DNA of 7,500 bases from Bacillus thuringiensis (GCF_001595725.1 NZ_CP014282.1:1-7500), one strand, 5' to 3'; positions 1 through 7,500 are shown, counted from the stretch's first letter. Made by a program: numbers and translations. The notes: a model not told the origin generated them from the sequence alone.

Positions 1-92
1 TTTTTTAATGTTTTTTATATCCACAAACTTTTTTCACACTTTTACACAGTATATCGTGTTGTGGACAAGTTTATTCCACAAGGTATTGATTT

Positions 93-101
93 TGTGGATA
101 A
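93..101 (-). promoter_or_regulatory. DnaA box, exact consensus
   Basis: The + strand reads TGTGGATAA, so the - strand reads TTATCCACA, the strongest form of the DnaA box. It lies just upstream of the promoter candidate at 117-144, where bound DnaA could affect transcription of dnaA. Confidence 0.9.
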
Positions 102-116
102 CTTTCTTAAATTCAT

Positions 117-144
117 TGCTATAGCCACTTTTTTTTGATATTAT
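117..144 (+). promoter_or_regulatory. Candidate sigma-A promoter with extended -10, inside the DnaA-box cluster
   Basis: A -35-like TTGCTA (117-122, 4 of 6 consensus bases) is followed after 16 bases by TATTAT (139-144, 5 of 6). A TG at 136-137 one base before the -10 makes an extended -10 element. Transcription would start near 151 and give a dnaA leader of about 250 bases. DnaA boxes flank it (93-101 and 169-177), which fits the known autorepression of dnaA by DnaA. An 8-bp palindrome GCTATAGC (118-125) overlaps the -35. No start site has been mapped here, so the assignment rests on sequence match and position. Confidence 0.5.
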
Positions 145-185
145 AGTTGTGTTTTCACTTTGAATAAGTTTTCCACATCTTTATT

Positions 186-206
186 TTATCCACAATTTGT
201 GTATAA
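186..206. promoter_or_regulatory. Pair of exact, convergent DnaA boxes
   Basis: TTATCCACA on the + strand (186-194) faces TTATACACA on the - strand (198-206), separated by three bases. These are two of the three exact consensus matches upstream of dnaA and are probably the core of DnaA binding in this half of the origin. Confidence 0.88.
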
Positions 207-262
207 CATGTGGACAGTTTTAATCACATGTGGGTAAATAGTTGTCCACATGTGCTTTTTTT
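206..262 (+). terminator. Possible intrinsic terminator or attenuator upstream of dnaA, with alternative stems
   Basis: Two mutually exclusive stems can form. One pairs 206-216 with 243-253 (11 bp, perfect, ACATGTGGACA with TGTCCACATGT). The other pairs 225-233 with 246-254 (9 bp, perfect, 12-base loop). Both end one or two bases before a run of seven T (256-262), as in an intrinsic terminator. In Bacillus the gene left of dnaA (rpmH) is transcribed away from it, so a + strand terminator here would act on a dnaA leader RNA. The main alternative is that the symmetry is a by-product of oppositely oriented DnaA-box-like sites (209-217, 229-237, 242-250) and works only as DNA. Confidence 0.4.
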
Positions 263-268
263 GTCGAA
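260..268 (+). promoter_or_regulatory. Candidate Spo0A box
   Basis: TTTGTCGAA matches the Spo0A-box consensus TTTGTCRAA at every position. It lies at the edge of the DnaA-box cluster and overlaps the T tract of the inverted repeat at 206-262. In Bacillus subtilis, Spo0A is known to bind oriC and limit re-initiation during sporulation, so the location fits. It is a single 9-base match and could be chance. Confidence 0.5.
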
Positions 269-301
269 AACCCTATCTCATATACAAACGACGTTTTTAG
301 G

Positions 302-330
302 TTTTAAAATACGTTTCGTATAAATATACA
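302..330 (+). promoter_or_regulatory. Weak second dnaA promoter candidate
   Basis: The region between the box cluster and dnaA is very AT-rich. TATACA (325-330) lies 17 bases after TTTTAA (302-307), and an overlapping TATAAA is at 319-324. The -35 matches are poor. It would lie downstream of the terminator-like repeat and so could give dnaA transcripts that escape it. The evidence is weak because such hexamers are common in AT-rich DNA. An imperfect inverted repeat (291-299 with 305-314, one bulged base) overlaps it. Confidence 0.25.
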
Positions 331-370
331 TTTTATATTTATTGGGTTGTACATTTGTTGCGCAACCTTA

Positions 371-397
371 TTCTTTTACCAACTTAGTAAAGGAGGG
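371..397 (+). promoter_or_regulatory. dnaA ribosome binding site within a weak hairpin
   Basis: The Shine-Dalgarno AAAGGAGGG (389-397) lies six bases before the TTG at 404 and decides that start. Bases 371-379 can pair with 387-395 in nine consecutive pairs (two of them G-U) around a 7-base loop, which would cover most of the Shine-Dalgarno. The stem is rich in A-U pairs and so probably weak. Confidence 0.55.
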
Positions 398-403
398 ACA
401 CCT

Positions 404-1744
404 TTGGAAAATATCTCTGATTTATGGAATAGTGCCTTAAAAGAATTAGAAAAAAAGGTAAGCAAGCCTAGTTATGAGACATGGTTAAAATCCACAACGG
501 CTCATAACTTGAAGAAAGACGTATTAACGATTACAGCTCCAAATGAATTTGCTCGTGACTGGCTAGAATCTCATTACTCTGAACTAATTTCAGAAACACT
601 ATACGATTTAACAGGGGCAAAATTAGCAATTCGCTTTATTATTCCCCAAAGTCAAGCTGAAGAGGACATTGATCTTCCTCCAGTTAAGCCGAATCCAGCA
701 CAAGATGATTCAGCTCATTTACCACAGAGCATGTTAAATCCAAAATATACATTTGATACATTTGTTATTGGCTCTGGTAACCGTTTTGCCCATGCAGCTT
801 CATTAGCTGTAGCTGAGGCGCCAGCTAAAGCGTATAATCCACTCTTTATTTACGGGGGCGTTGGACTTGGAAAGACGCATTTAATGCACGCGATTGGTCA
901 TTATGTAATTGAACATAATCCAAATGCAAAAGTTGTATATTTATCATCAGAAAAATTTACAAATGAATTTATTAACTCTATTCGTGATAATAAAGCTGTT
1001 GATTTTCGTAATAAATATCGCAACGTAGATGTTTTATTGATAGATGATATTCAATTTCTTGCTGGAAAAGAACAAACTCAAGAAGAGTTTTTCCATACAT
1101 TTAATGCATTACACGAAGAAAGTAAACAAATTGTAATTTCTAGTGATCGACCACCAAAAGAAATTCCAACTTTAGAAGATCGTCTTCGTTCCCGCTTTGA
1201 ATGGGGACTCATTACAGATATTACGCCGCCAGATTTAGAAACACGAATTGCGATTTTACGCAAAAAAGCAAAAGCTGAAGGGCTTGATATACCAAATGAA
1301 GTTATGCTTTATATCGCAAATCAAATTGATTCAAATATTCGTGAATTAGAAGGTGCACTTATCCGAGTTGTAGCTTATTCATCTTTAATTAATAAAGATA
1401 TTAATGCTGATTTAGCAGCTGAAGCACTTAAAGATATTATTCCAAATTCTAAGCCGAAAATTATCTCTATTTATGATATTCAAAAAGCTGTCGGGGACGT
1501 TTATCAAGTGAAATTAGAAGATTTTAAAGCGAAAAAACGTACAAAATCAGTTGCGTTTCCTCGCCAAATTGCAATGTATTTATCACGCGAGCTTACAGAT
1601 TCATCTTTACCAAAAATAGGTGAAGAATTTGGTGGACGTGATCATACAACAGTTATCCATGCCCATGAAAAAATTTCTAAACTACTAAAAACCGATACGC
1701 AATTACAAAAGCAAGTTGAAGAAATTAATGGTATTTTAAAGTAG
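404..1744 (+). CDS. dnaA: Chromosomal replication initiator protein DnaA
   Basis: DnaA is the AAA+ ATPase that binds DnaA boxes, builds a filament at oriC, melts the DNA and recruits the helicase. It also represses its own gene. The protein has 446 residues, a usual Bacillus length. Domain I (about 1-85) is the helicase/partner-binding domain and domain II (about 86-110) is a short acidic and proline-containing linker. Domain III (about 112-330) has Walker A GGVGLGKT (151-158), Walker B LLIDD (211-215) and a box VII arginine region RLRSRF (260-265). Domain IV (about 345-446) carries the DNA-binding signature [12 protein letters not shown] (410-421). The TTG at 404 is chosen over an in-frame TTG at 347 because of its strong Shine-Dalgarno and because the protein then starts MENISDLW, as in the family. 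All key motifs are intact. Both neighbouring intergenic regions are its own binding sites. Confidence 0.98.
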   Translation: MENISDLWNSALKELEKKVSKPSYETWLKSTTAHNLKKDVLTITAPNEFARDWLESHYSELISETLYDLTGAKLAIRFIIPQSQAEEDIDLPPVKPNPAQDDSAHLPQSMLNPKYTFDTFVIGSGNRFAHAASLAVAEAPAKAYNPLFIYGGVGLGKTHLMHAIGHYVIEHNPNAKVVYLSSEKFTNEFINSIRDNKAVDFRNKYRNVDVLLIDDIQFLAGKEQTQEEFFHTFNALHEESKQIVISSDRPPKEIPTLEDRLRSRFEWGLITDITPPDLETRIAILRKKAKAEGLDIPNEVMLYIANQIDSNIRELEGALIRVVAYSSLINKDINADLAAEALKDIIPNSKPKIISIYDIQKAVGDVYQVKLEDFKAKKRTKSVAFPRQIAMYLSRELTDSSLPKIGEEFGGRDHTTVIHAHEKISKLLKTDTQLQKQVEEINGILK

Positions 1745-1755
1745 TAGCTGAATAG

Positions 1756-1764
1756 TGTGAATAA
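1756..1764 (-). promoter_or_regulatory. DnaA box, exact consensus
   Basis: The + strand TGTGAATAA is TTATTCACA on the - strand and fits TTATNCACA. It is the first box after the dnaA stop codon. Weaker one-mismatch sites follow at 1776-1784 and 1787-1795, both on the + strand. Confidence 0.8.
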
Positions 1765-1781
1765 CTTACCTTGTTTTACGC

Positions 1782-1813
1782 ACAGTCTATCCACATGTAG
1801 ATAGACTGTTTTT
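1782..1813 (+). terminator. Perfect hairpin with T tract after dnaA, overlapping a DnaA box
   Basis: ACAGTCTATC (1782-1791) pairs perfectly with GATAGACTGT (1800-1809) around an 8-base loop, and TTTTT follows at 1809-1813. This has the form of an intrinsic terminator for dnaA and could reduce read-through into dnaN. The left arm and loop contain a one-mismatch DnaA box (1787-1795), so DnaA binding, a cruciform and RNA termination could compete at this site. dnaA and dnaN are co-transcribed in Bacillus subtilis, so a partial terminator is more likely than a complete one. Confidence 0.6.
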
Positions 1814-1829
1814 ACATCCTTTAGAGGGG

Positions 1830-1846
1830 TTATCCACATATCCACA
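1830..1846 (+). promoter_or_regulatory. Two tandem DnaA boxes next to the unwinding element
   Basis: TTATCCACA (1830-1838, exact) is followed at once by ATATCCACA (1838-1846, one mismatch). The two share one base and have the same orientation. They abut the GC-rich spacer and the DnaA-trios, which is where the DnaA filament is loaded in Bacillus subtilis. Confidence 0.88.
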
Positions 1847-1850
1847 AGCC

Positions 1851-1868
1851 CTATTACTATTACTACTA
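1851..1868 (+). other. DnaA-trio array
   Basis: The + strand reads CTA TTA CTA TTA CTA CTA: six trinucleotides, each the complement of the 3'-[G/A]AT-5' DnaA-trio. In Bacillus subtilis the DnaA filament contacts these trios on single-stranded DNA during opening. Here they lie five bases beyond the last DnaA box and run into an AT-rich tract, as expected. Confidence 0.9.
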
Positions 1869-1902
1869 TTTTTTATCCTTATTAATTAAATAAAATCTTA
1901 TA
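1869..1902. other. AT-rich duplex unwinding element
   Basis: A tract made almost only of A and T, with only three C and no G in 34 bases, follows the DnaA-trios. Its position and composition fit the segment that melts first, where the helicase would be loaded. It ends a few bases before the dnaN ribosome binding site GGAGGT (1909-1914). Confidence 0.8.
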
Positions 1903-1922
1903 CTTACCGGAGGTTTTTCTTT

Positions 1923-3068
1923 ATGCGTTTTACAATACAAAAAGACTATCTTGTAAGAGGTGTACAAGATGTAATGAAGGCAGTTTCTTCTCGTACAACA
2001 ATCCCAATCCTTACGGGAATTAAAGTTGTAGCTACTGAAGAAGGGGTTACATTAACAGGAAGCGATGCTGATATTTCTATTGAATCGTTTATTCCAGTCG
2101 AAGAAGATGGAAAAGAAATCGTAGAAATAGCTCAATCAGGAAGCATTGTTTTACAAGCAAAATATTTTAGTGAGATTGTAAAAAAACTACCTAAAGACAC
2201 TGTCGAAATTTCTGTGGAAAATCATTTTATGACAAAAATAAAATCTGGAAAATCAGAGTTTAACTTAAATGGTTTAGATTCTGCAGAATATCCGTTATTG
2301 CCACAGATTGAAGAACATCATGTATTTAAGATACCAACAGATTTACTTAAGCATATGATCAGACAAACTGTATTTGCAGTTTCTACTTCTGAAACAAGAC
2401 CAATCTTGACAGGTGTAAACTGGAAGGTATATAACAGCGAGTTAACTTGTATTGCAACAGATAGTCATAGACTGGCACTTCGAAAAGCAAAAATTGAAGG
2501 ACATAATATTGCAGATGAGTTCCAAGCTAATGTTGTTATTCCAGGTAAGAGCTTAAATGAATTAAGTAAAATTTTAGATGAGTCTGAAGAAATGGTAGAT
2601 ATCGTTATTACGGAGTATCAAGTATTATTCCGTACAAAACATTTATTATTCTTCTCAAGATTGTTAGAAGGAAATTATCCTGATACGACACGTTTAATTC
2701 CGGCAGAGAGTAAAACGGATATTTTTGTGAATACAAAAGAATTCCTACAAGCAATTGATCGTGCTTCACTATTAGCAAGAGATGGCCGCAATAACGTTGT
2801 TAAATTATCAACTTTAGAGCAAGAAATGCTAGAGATTTCTTCGAATTCACCAGAAATCGGAAAAGTTGTCGAAGAAGTACAATGTGAAAAAGTAGATGGA
2901 GAAGAGTTAAAAATATCTTTTAGTGCAAAATATATGATGGATGCATTGAAAGCTTTGGATAGTACAGAGATTAAAGTTAGCTTTACTGGGGCGATGAGAC
3001 CGTTCTTAATTCGTACAGTAAATGATGATTCAATTATTCAATTAATTTTACCGGTTCGTACTTACTAG
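1923..3068 (+). CDS. dnaN: DNA polymerase III sliding clamp (beta subunit) DnaN
   Basis: DnaN forms a ring-shaped dimer around DNA that tethers the replicative polymerase and serves as a docking platform for repair and regulatory proteins. The 381-residue product has the usual length and three-domain layout (about 1-125, 126-250, 251-381). Visible family features are the TDSHRLAL segment (179-186), MRPFLIR (358-364) and the C-terminal LPVRTY, which contribute to the cleft that binds clamp-binding motifs. The ATG follows GGAGGT (1909-1914) by eight bases. It is preceded by the origin unwinding region, so its transcription must cross oriC. A terminator follows at once (3075-3122), which separates it from yaaA. 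Nothing is truncated or unusual. Confidence 0.98.
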   Translation: MRFTIQKDYLVRGVQDVMKAVSSRTTIPILTGIKVVATEEGVTLTGSDADISIESFIPVEEDGKEIVEIAQSGSIVLQAKYFSEIVKKLPKDTVEISVENHFMTKIKSGKSEFNLNGLDSAEYPLLPQIEEHHVFKIPTDLLKHMIRQTVFAVSTSETRPILTGVNWKVYNSELTCIATDSHRLALRKAKIEGHNIADEFQANVVIPGKSLNELSKILDESEEMVDIVITEYQVLFRTKHLLFFSRLLEGNYPDTTRLIPAESKTDIFVNTKEFLQAIDRASLLARDGRNNVVKLSTLEQEMLEISSNSPEIGKVVEEVQCEKVDGEELKISFSAKYMMDALKALDSTEIKVSFTGAMRPFLIRTVNDDSIIQLILPVRTY

Positions 3069-3074
3069 GTAAGG

Positions 3075-3122
3075 AATAAGGGTTGCTAGTTTAAAGATGC
3101 TAGTGGCCCTTATTTGATTTTT
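3075..3122 (+). terminator. Intrinsic terminator after dnaN
   Basis: Bases 3075-3089 pair with 3100-3114 in 15 consecutive pairs, three of them G-U, around a 10-base loop. The T-rich stretch up to TTTTT at 3118-3122 follows. The AATAAGGG arm and its CCCTTATT partner are perfect. It begins seven bases after the dnaN stop and is the clearest terminator in the window, so dnaA-dnaN is probably a separate transcription unit from yaaA-recF-gyrB. Confidence 0.8.
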
Positions 3123-3131
3123 GGGTATTAC

Positions 3132-3160
3132 TTTCCTAATGCTAGTTTATTTAGTACAAT
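3132..3160 (+). promoter_or_regulatory. Candidate promoter for yaaA-recF-gyrB
   Basis: TACAAT (3155-3160, 5 of 6 bases of the -10 consensus) lies 17 bases after TTTCCT (3132-3137, a poor -35). It sits between the dnaN terminator and yaaA, where a new promoter would be needed. Transcription would start near 3167 and give a leader of about 30 bases. Confidence 0.4.
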
Positions 3161-3171
3161 GAAAGAATGAA

Positions 3172-3188
3172 CACTTTCAGAAAGTGAG
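3172..3188 (+). promoter_or_regulatory. yaaA ribosome binding site inside a small hairpin
   Basis: The site AAAGTGAG (3181-3188) lies seven bases before the ATG at 3196. CACTTT (3172-3177) pairs perfectly with AAAGTG (3181-3186) around the triloop CAG, so six of its eight bases can be hidden. The site supports ATG 3196 over the in-frame GTG 3184, which lies inside it. Confidence 0.5.
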
Positions 3189-3195
3189 CGATTTT

Positions 3196-3408
3196 ATGAA
3201 ACGTATTAAAATTTCAACAGAGTATATTACACTAGGACAATTTTTAAAGTTAGCTGATGTAATTGATACAGGTGGCGCTGTAAAATGGTTTTTACAAGAA
3301 TATGAAGTGTACGTGAACAACGAACTTGAAAATAGAAGAGGTCGCAAACTATATGCGAATGATGTTATTGAAATTCCAGGAAGCGGAACTTTCCAAGTTC
3401 AGCCATAA
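3196..3408 (+). CDS. yaaA: S4-domain RNA-binding protein YaaA (RlbA family)
   Basis: A 70-residue protein that is almost entirely one S4 RNA-binding domain (about 11-60). It has TLGQFLKLAD (12-21), the G-G-A-V-K-W-F-L turn (26-33), V-Y-V-N (38-41) and the basic RRGRKL (47-52), a likely RNA contact. The Bacillus subtilis counterpart, about 71 residues long and also called rlbA, has been linked to ribosome assembly. That role is from memory of the family, not visible here. It is unrelated to Escherichia coli yaaA. ATG 3196 is chosen over GTG 3184 (74 residues) because the ribosome binding site overlaps the GTG. The recF ribosome binding site overlaps its TAA stop, so the two are probably translationally coupled. 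Confidence 0.93.
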   Translation: MKRIKISTEYITLGQFLKLADVIDTGGAVKWFLQEYEVYVNNELENRRGRKLYANDVIEIPGSGTFQVQP

Positions 3409-3420
3409 AGGGGGAGCCCT

Positions 3421-4548
3421 TTGTTTATTTCAGAAATACAATTAAAAAACTATCGCAATTATGAAAAATTAGAGCTTTCCTTTGAAGATAAGGTAAATGT
3501 AATTATCGGCGAAAATGCACAAGGGAAAACAAACTTGATGGAAGCTATTTATGTTTTAGCGATGGCAAAATCTCATAGAACCTCTAATGATCGCGAACTT
3601 ATCCGCTGGGATGAAGATTTTGGTCAAATAAAAGGGAAATTACAAAAAAGAAATAGTTCTTTGTCTTTGGAATTAAATATTTCGAAAAAAGGTAAAAAGG
3701 CAAAATTAAATCAACTTGAACAACAAAAGTTAAGTCAATATATTGGCGTGATGAACGTTGTCATGTTTGCCCCAGAAGATTTAAATCTTGTAAAAGGAAG
3801 CCCTCAAGTAAGAAGACGCTTTTTAGATATGGAATTAGGACAAATAGCTCCTGTATATTTGTATGAATTAAGTCAATATCAAAAGGTGCTCACGCAACGA
3901 AATCACTTGTTGAAAAAAATGCAAGGGAATAGTAAGAATGAGGAAACGATGTTGGATGTATTTACACTTCAACTAATTGAGCATGGTGCGAAGATACTGC
4001 AAAAACGTTTTGAATTTTTGCATTTGCTACAGGAATGGGCAGCTCCAATTCATCGAGGTATAAGCCGTGGATTAGAAGAGTTAGAAATTGTCTATAAACC
4101 AAGTGTAGATGTATCAGAATCAATGGATTTGTCGAAAATAAAAGAAGTATACTATGAAAGTTTTCAATCTGTGAAACAACGTGAAATTTTCCGTGGTACG
4201 ACTTTAATTGGTCCTCATCGTGACGATTTACAATTCTTCGTTAATAGTAAAAATGTTCAAGTCTTTGGTTCTCAAGGACAACAACGAACGACCGCACTAT
4301 CCCTAAAATTAGCTGAAATTGAATTGATTTATTCAGAGGTTAAAGAATATCCAATCCTTTTGTTGGATGATGTTTTATCAGAATTAGATGATTATCGTCA
4401 ATCACATCTTTTAAATACAATTCAAGGAAAAGTGCAAACATTTGTTACAACGACGAGTGTCGACGGAATTGAACACGAAACATTAAAAGAAGCGAAAACA
4501 ATTCATGTAACGAACGGCACTGTAGATTGTGAAATAGATAGGGAATAA
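3421..4548 (+). CDS. recF: DNA replication and repair protein RecF
   Basis: RecF is an SMC-like ATPase that works with RecO and RecR to load RecA at gaps and stalled forks. The 375-residue protein has Walker A GENAQGKT (30-37), the ABC-type signature GSQGQQRT (283-290), Walker B ILLLDD (312-317) and the D-loop SELD (320-323), so the ATPase is intact. The start is a TTG 12 bases after yaaA. The sequence AAAGGGGGAG (3407-3416) includes the last two bases of the yaaA stop and acts as its ribosome binding site. The N-terminus [14 protein letters not shown] fits the family. gyrB follows after a gap of about 30 bases with no terminator, so co-transcription is likely. No remB/yaaB lies between them, unlike in Bacillus subtilis. 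Confidence 0.97.
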   Translation: MFISEIQLKNYRNYEKLELSFEDKVNVIIGENAQGKTNLMEAIYVLAMAKSHRTSNDRELIRWDEDFGQIKGKLQKRNSSLSLELNISKKGKKAKLNQLEQQKLSQYIGVMNVVMFAPEDLNLVKGSPQVRRRFLDMELGQIAPVYLYELSQYQKVLTQRNHLLKKMQGNSKNEETMLDVFTLQLIEHGAKILQKRFEFLHLLQEWAAPIHRGISRGLEELEIVYKPSVDVSESMDLSKIKEVYYESFQSVKQREIFRGTTLIGPHRDDLQFFVNSKNVQVFGSQGQQRTTALSLKLAEIELIYSEVKEYPILLLDDVLSELDDYRQSHLLNTIQGKVQTFVTTTSVDGIEHETLKEAKTIHVTNGTVDCEIDRE

Positions 4549-4571
4549 CCCCTGTTTAAATGGAAAAGTAG

Positions 4572-6509
<1,938 letters not shown>

Positions 6510-6518
6510 ATGAGTAAT

Positions 6519-6542
6519 GACAGGAATCTAAGTATTCCTGTC
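6519..6542 (+). terminator. Perfect hairpin between gyrB and gyrA, without a T tract
   Basis: GACAGGAAT (6519-6527) pairs perfectly with ATTCCTGTC (6534-6542) around the 6-base loop CTAAGT. TTCTACAT follows, which is not a proper T tract, so termination would be weak. It may be a partial terminator, an RNA processing or stabilising element, or a read-through control between gyrB and gyrA. The rest of the 88-base gap shows no convincing promoter. Confidence 0.45.
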
Positions 6543-6597
6543 TTCTACATATAAATCAATGTATGTGTAACGGAAATGTAAGAGGAGGTGCTCGTTG

Positions 6598-7500
6598 ATG
6601 TCAGACAATCAACAACAAGCACGAATTCGAGAAATTAATATTAGTCATGAAATGCGTACCTCATTTTTAGATTACGCAATGAGTGTTATCGTATCTCGTG
6701 CATTACCAGATGTTCGTGATGGGTTAAAACCTGTACATCGCAGGGTTTTATATGCGATGAATGATTTAGGAATTACAGCTGATAAAGCGTATAAGAAATC
6801 AGCACGTATTGTCGGTGAAGTAATCGGTAAGTATCACCCTCATGGTGATTCAGCCGTTTATGAAACAATGGTACGTATGGCGCAAGATTTTAGTCAACGT
6901 TATATGCTTGTAGATGGGCATGGTAACTTCGGTTCTGTAGATGGAGATTCAGCAGCGGCAATGCGTTATACAGAGGCAAGAATGTCTAAGATTTCTATGG
7001 AATTAATACGTGATATTTCAAAAAATACAATTGATTATCAAGATAACTATGATGGTTCCGAAAGAGAACCGATAGTATTACCAGCGCGTTTCCCTAATTT
7101 ATTAGTAAACGGTACAACAGGTATTGCTGTTGGTATGGCAACAAATATACCGCCGCATCAGCTTGGCGAAGTAATTGATGGTGTGCTGGCATTAAGTCAT
7201 AATCCTGATATTACTATCGCGGAATTGATGGAATATATTCCCGGTCCAGACTTTCCGACGGCAGGTTTAATTTTAGGAAGAAGTGGAATTCGAAGAGCTT
7301 ATGAAACAGGTCGCGGTTCCATTATGCTTCGTGCTAAGGTTGAAATTGAAGAGAAGTCAAACGGTAAACAATCTATTATCGTAACTGAACTACCTTATCA
7401 AGTTAATAAGGCACGATTAATTGAAAAAATCGCAGAATTAGTTCGCGATAAGAAAATTGAAGGTATTACAGATTTACGTGATGAATCAGATCGTAATGGT
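6598..7500 (+). CDS. gyrA: DNA gyrase subunit A, N-terminal part (runs off the right edge)
   Basis: GyrA is the DNA-cutting and rejoining subunit of gyrase. The first 301 codons are open to the window edge with no stop; the full family length is a little over 800 residues. Visible are the [28 protein letters not shown] start in two blocks (15-26, 27-38), DGLKPVHRR (41-49), the helix-turn-helix region with [10 protein letters not shown] (80-89), and AAMRYTEAR (120-128) with the catalytic tyrosine Y124 and its partner R123. The quinolone-target positions are Ser85 and Glu89, both the usual sensitive residues. The ATG follows AGGAGGTG (6583-6590), GGAGG being nine bases away, while an in-frame TTG at 6595 is less well placed. 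It follows gyrB by 88 bases and pairs with it as the A2B2 enzyme. Confidence 0.97.
   Translation, partial: MSDNQQQARIREINISHEMRTSFLDYAMSVIVSRALPDVRDGLKPVHRRVLYAMNDLGITADKAYKKSARIVGEVIGKYHPHGDSAVYETMVRMAQDFSQRYMLVDGHGNFGSVDGDSAAAMRYTEARMSKISMELIRDISKNTIDYQDNYDGSEREPIVLPARFPNLLVNGTTGIAVGMATNIPPHQLGEVIDGVLALSHNPDITIAELMEYIPGPDFPTAGLILGRSGIRRAYETGRGSIMLRAKVEIEEKSNGKQSIIVTELPYQVNKARLIEKIAELVRDKKIEGITDLRDESDRNG

Larger units (their letters stand above)
17..250. other. oriC: oriC left half: DnaA-box cluster upstream of dnaA
   Basis: This gene-free region upstream of dnaA carries a dense set of matches to the DnaA box TTATNCACA. Exact matches are at 93-101 (-), 186-194 (+) and 198-206 (-). One-mismatch matches are at 17-25 (+), 30-38 (+), 40-48 (+), 60-68 (-), 169-177 (+), 220-228 (+), 229-237 (-) and 242-250 (+). 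Both orientations are mixed. From established knowledge, Bacillus origins are bipartite, with one box cluster upstream of dnaA and one between dnaA and dnaN. This is the upstream part, where DnaA binds to help initiation and represses its own gene. The cluster may continue beyond the left edge. The weaker one-mismatch sites are less certain because the region is AT-rich. Confidence 0.9.
1756..1902. other. oriC: oriC right half: unwinding region between dnaA and dnaN
   Basis: In order, this region holds DnaA boxes (1756-1764, 1776-1784, 1787-1795, 1830-1838, 1838-1846), a short GC-rich spacer (AGCCC, 1847-1851), a run of DnaA-trios (1851-1868) and an AT-rich stretch (1869-1902). This is the basal unwinding architecture described for Bacillus subtilis, where DnaA passes from double-stranded boxes onto one strand through the trios and opens the duplex. 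The match in order and spacing makes this the likely start point of chromosome replication. Confidence 0.92.

Noticed and set aside
347..403. Upstream in-frame TTG giving a 465-residue DnaA
   Set aside because: No Shine-Dalgarno precedes it, the 19 extra residues do not resemble a DnaA N-terminus, and the TTG at 404 has a strong site six bases upstream.
1078..1263. Minus-strand open frame inside dnaA
   Set aside because: It overlaps the conserved AAA+ domain, has no ribosome binding site that I can see, and looks like no known protein. It is a shadow of dnaA.
1642..1845. Minus-strand open frame across the end of dnaA and the origin
   Set aside because: It runs through the DnaA signature, the hairpin and the DnaA boxes, all of which explain the sequence better.
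1876..1904. Promoter for dnaN with -10 TATACT at 1899-1904
   Set aside because: The -35 is poor, and transcription would start at about the ribosome binding site. The AT-rich sequence is better explained as the unwinding element.
2213..2221. One-mismatch DnaA box (TGTGGAAAA) inside dnaN
   Set aside because: It is isolated and within conserved coding sequence. One-mismatch sites are expected by chance in AT-rich DNA.
3184..3195. GTG start for a 74-residue YaaA
   Set aside because: It lies inside the sequence that serves as ribosome binding site for ATG 3196 and has none of its own.
6598..7500. gyrA as a truncated or broken gene
   Set aside because: The frame stays open to the last base of the window with intact motifs. 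It is cut by the window edge only.

Overview
This is the chromosomal replication origin and the start of the core replication operon of a low-GC Gram-positive bacterium of the Bacillus lineage. The gene order is oriC(left)-dnaA-oriC(right)-dnaN-yaaA-recF-gyrB-gyrA, all on the + strand and co-directional with the fork. Protein sequence recalled from memory (446-residue DnaA, 375-residue RecF, about 640-residue GyrB) and the lack of a remB/yaaB gene between recF and gyrB point to the Bacillus cereus group. The species cannot be fixed without a database comparison.

Positions 1-403 hold no gene. They contain a dense cluster of DnaA boxes, an extended -10 promoter candidate among them (117-144), a terminator-like inverted repeat with a T7 tract (206-262), a perfect Spo0A-box match on that T tract (260-268), a second, weak promoter candidate (302-330) and a weak hairpin covering the dnaA Shine-Dalgarno. 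dnaA (404-1744) starts at TTG. The dnaA-dnaN gap (1745-1922) is the unwinding half of a bipartite origin: DnaA boxes, a GC-rich spacer, six DnaA-trios (1851-1868) and an AT-rich tract. The gap also has a perfect 10-bp hairpin with a T5 tract.

dnaN (1923-3068) ends at a strong terminator (3075-3122). A weak promoter candidate then precedes the yaaA-recF-gyrB group, in which recF and gyrB follow closely. gyrB ends at 6509. An 88-bp gap with a perfect 9-bp hairpin leads to gyrA, which is open to the right edge (301 codons visible).

The genes form one working set. DnaA melts the origin, DnaN is the clamp for the replicase, RecF loads recombinase at damaged forks, and GyrB and GyrA remove the supercoils the fork creates. 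YaaA is a small S4 RNA-binding protein linked to ribosomes.

I found no accessory, mobile or defence system. The points worth a second look are regulatory: competing stems and a possible attenuator upstream of dnaA, hairpins over the dnaA and yaaA ribosome binding sites, and the hairpin that overlaps a DnaA box between dnaA and dnaN.
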